Source of the DNA: Macrococcus epidermidis
GTDB lineage: Bacteria; Bacillota; Bacilli; Staphylococcales; Staphylococcaceae
Reading direction: 5' to 3'
Assembly: GCF_003259695.1 (NCBI RefSeq)
Contig: NZ_PZJH01000001.1
Coordinates: 1,116,001 to 1,180,000 of the forward strand
DNA: 64,000 nucleotides
The notes beneath the pieces were generated by a model. That model saw only the letters and a list, made by a program, of their open reading frames with translations, made no database searches and was not told the origin of the DNA. This document shows positions 63,947-64,000 of this stretch, piece by piece (the first letter of the stretch is position 1; every line of letters begins with the position of its first letter). The position numbers and the translations under genes were made by a program.

Positions 63947-64000
63947 TTATTTTTTTAGACGAATCTCATCAACTAAATTCCAGATAAACTCGTCGCGATC
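63947..64000 (-). CDS. C-terminus of a gene, probably threonyl-tRNA synthetase
   Basis: Only the last 17 codons are in the window, reading DRDEFIWNLVDEIRLKK and a TAA at 63947. ThrRS proteins of Firmicutes end in a similar F-x-x-x-L-x-x-(E/D)-I-R-x-(K/R)-K segment, and thrS is next to lysP in S. aureus as I remember. The assignment rests mainly on position. Confidence 0.6.
   Translation of the reverse strand, partial: DRDEFIWNLVDEIRLKK

Overview
The window is AT-rich, densely coded DNA of a Staphylococcaceae-type Firmicute, most likely Macrococcus or a close relative. The protein sequences look staphylococcal (ClpX, TrpS-type housekeeping operons, MutS2, NirBD with the staphylococcal NreC and Rex sites). 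The gene order, however, is Bacillus-like: infC-rpmI-rplT, pheST-rnhC-zapA-cvpA-polX-mutS2-trxA-uvrC-sdhCAB-murI-rdgB-ysnB, then tig-clpX-engB-hemAXCDBL-valS-folC-comC-radC. From memory, Staphylococcus aureus has the rplT-to-tig part joined directly and keeps the pheST-to-murI block elsewhere. Nearly everything is on the minus strand. Only a sirtuin gene, rnhC, a small ORF after rnhC and a 2-oxo acid decarboxylase gene are on the plus strand.

Layout. 1-0.75 kb: 5' part of a BmrC/YheI-like ABC exporter gene with a leader peptide and attenuator. 0.8-9.5 kb: radC, comC, a YfcC-family carrier, folC, valS with its T-box, and an AbrB-family membrane protein. 9.6-20 kb: an acidic-tailed membrane protein, the hemAXCDBL operon, engB, clpX and tig. 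20-25.4 kb: a YsoA-like protein, a Nudix hydrolase, a sirtuin, tRNA-Arg(UCU), ysnB, rdgB, murI and a MarR regulator. 25.4-37.5 kb: sdhCAB, uvrC, trxA, mutS2, polX, cvpA, zapA and rnhC. 37.6-38.6 kb: a NERD-domain protein. 38.7-42.4 kb: pheST with its T-box. 42.4-55.6 kb: accessory region with paralogous membrane proteins, a TrmH methyltransferase, MarR/2-oxo acid decarboxylase, a 51-bp tandem repeat array, a PadR operon, a nucleotidyltransferase, an M42 peptidase, a DUF819 carrier and a MOSC protein. 55.6-60.6 kb: nitrite reduction and siroheme genes. 60.7-64 kb: rplT-rpmI-infC, lysP with a lysine riboswitch, and the probable 3' end of thrS.

The genes work together in three visible modules. 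The hem operon (glutamyl-tRNA to uroporphyrinogen III) supplies tetrapyrrole to the siroheme branch (SUMT, precorrin-2 dehydrogenase, sirohydrochlorin chelatase), which provides the NirB cofactor. The translation genes (valS, pheST, infC, lysP) each carry a cis-acting RNA leader. The repair genes (uvrC, mutS2, polX, rdgB, radC, rnhC) are clustered.

I found no phage, transposon, CRISPR or restriction system. The most unusual items are a 51-bp-period array of imperfect palindromes (47.2-47.4 kb), a self-complementary leader-peptide attenuator before the ABC exporter, an unlisted 28-residue peptide gene coupled to a PadR operon, and a 30-bp element duplicated in front of two terminators after sdhB.
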